From: Alphaproteobacteria bacterium
Lineage (GTDB): Bacteria > Pseudomonadota > Alphaproteobacteria > ATCC43930 > CGMCC-115725
Direction of reading: 5' to 3'
DNA: 8,066 nucleotides
NCBI GenBank assembly: GCA_019241915.1
Contig: JAFAWI010000193.1
Location: 1-8,066 of the forward strand
Shown: in pieces, positions 7,405 to 8,066 of the stretch
Layout: each line of letters begins with the position of its first letter
How positions within the stretch are numbered: position 1 is the first letter of the stretch
The notes under the pieces: generated by a model
What the model was told of the DNA's origin: nothing
Databases searched by the model: none
What the model saw: the letters and a program-made list of their open reading frames with translations, nothing else
Translations under genes and position numbers: made by a program

Positions 7405-7481
7405 TGGTAGGCCCGGCAGGACTCGAACCTGCGACAGCGCCGTTATGAGCGGCGAGTTCTAACCAGCTGAACTACGGGCCC
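7405..7481 (-). tRNA. tRNA with anticodon CAU (tRNA-Ile2 favoured, elongator tRNA-Met possible)
   Basis: 77-nt cloverleaf with encoded CCA. Acceptor GGGCCCG pairs with CGGGCCT (one G-T at 1:72); D arm GTTC/GAAC with loop AGCTGGTTA; anticodon stem CGCCG/CGGCG around loop CTCATAA; variable CTGTC; T arm GCAGG/CCTGC with loop TTCGAGT; then discriminator A and CCA at 7405-7407. The anticodon is CAU (complement of ATG at 7445-7447). It is not the initiator, because the anticodon stem lacks the three consecutive G-C pairs and 1:72 is not a C-A mismatch. C4-G69 and C5-G68 match the pairs that TilS recognises in E. coli tRNA-Ile2, where C34 becomes lysidine and the tRNA reads AUA. E. coli elongator tRNA-Met has U-A and A-U there. 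Ile2 is therefore favoured, but not proven. Confidence 0.93.
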
Positions 7482-7492
7482 ACCGGGCGCCG

Positions 7493-7521
7493 AATATAGC
7501 CGCCATGGCAGGGTTTGTCCC
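7493..7521 (-). promoter_or_regulatory. Sigma70-like promoter of the CAU tRNA
   Basis: On the minus strand, -35 GGGACA (7516-7521, four of six matches to TTGACA), a 17-base spacer, and -10 TATATT (7493-7498, five of six matches to TATAAT). The -10 ends 11 bases before the tRNA 5' end at 7481, which would give a leader of only a few bases. The -35 box lies in one arm and loop of a 7-bp inverted repeat (ggcaggg/ccctgcc, 7507-7525). Confidence 0.6.
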
Positions 7522-7564
7522 TGCCGTCCAAGGCTTTCCGGCACGGCGCCGTCACTTCCGGTGG

Positions 7565-7588
7565 ATGCCCGGAACAAGGTTCGGGCAT
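7565..7588 (-). terminator. rpoD: Hairpin just after rpoD, weak terminator candidate
   Basis: ATGCCCGGAAC (7565-7575) pairs with GTTCGGGCAT (7579-7588) with one bulged G and a 3-base loop, starting 15 bases after the rpoD stop. No U-tract follows on the minus strand, so it may be a transcript-end stabiliser rather than an intrinsic terminator. A second hairpin, 7507-7525, lies further down next to the tRNA promoter. Confidence 0.35.
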
Positions 7589-7603
7589 GTGACGAGCGGA
7601 GGG

Positions 7604-8066
<463 letters not shown>

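Overview
The window comes from a GC-rich alphaproteobacterium. The best evidence is the RpoD C-terminus at the right edge, whose region 3/4 sequence (INKLVRTSRQ-type start, GIGMNTDHTLEEVGQQF, ending RSRKLRSFLDT) is typical of Alphaproteobacteria such as Hyphomicrobiales or Sphingomonadales; I cannot fix the order. Every gene I can support lies on the minus strand, so biological order runs from high to low coordinates.

Right part (about 6798-8066), housekeeping: the C-terminal 153 codons of rpoD, a weak hairpin after its stop, a tRNA with anticodon CAU (an Ile2-type reading is favoured over elongator Met) with its own sigma70-like promoter, then a small exported helix-hairpin-helix protein with a good ribosome binding site, followed by a strong 15-bp GC hairpin that probably ends its transcript.

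Left part (1-6723), accessory: three tightly packed genes. First is a 1483-residue two-partner-secretion (filamentous haemagglutinin-type) exoprotein made of a signal peptide, a TPS domain and a very long glycine-rich beta-helix repeat region with a recent internal tandem duplication. Six bases after its stop comes a 693-residue membrane CHASE2-class III nucleotide cyclase, and overlapping that by ATGA is the start of an exported protein with a TPR-like helix, cut by the window edge. The exoprotein/CHASE2 cyclase pair, often with TPR/CHAT proteins nearby, is a combination I know from cyanobacteria and some proteobacteria. Here it forms one probable operon.

A plausible reading (inference) is a surface or secreted adhesin co-expressed with a periplasm-facing sensor that makes a cyclic nucleotide, plus an exported TPR protein. 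The outer-membrane TpsB transporter needed by the exoprotein is not in the window. The most notable residue-level observation is the cyclase substrate-specificity pair Glu496/Thr570, where adenylate cyclases normally have Lys at the first position, so the product (cAMP or cGMP) is open. The many long plus-strand open frames opposite these genes are shadows produced by GC-rich codon usage.
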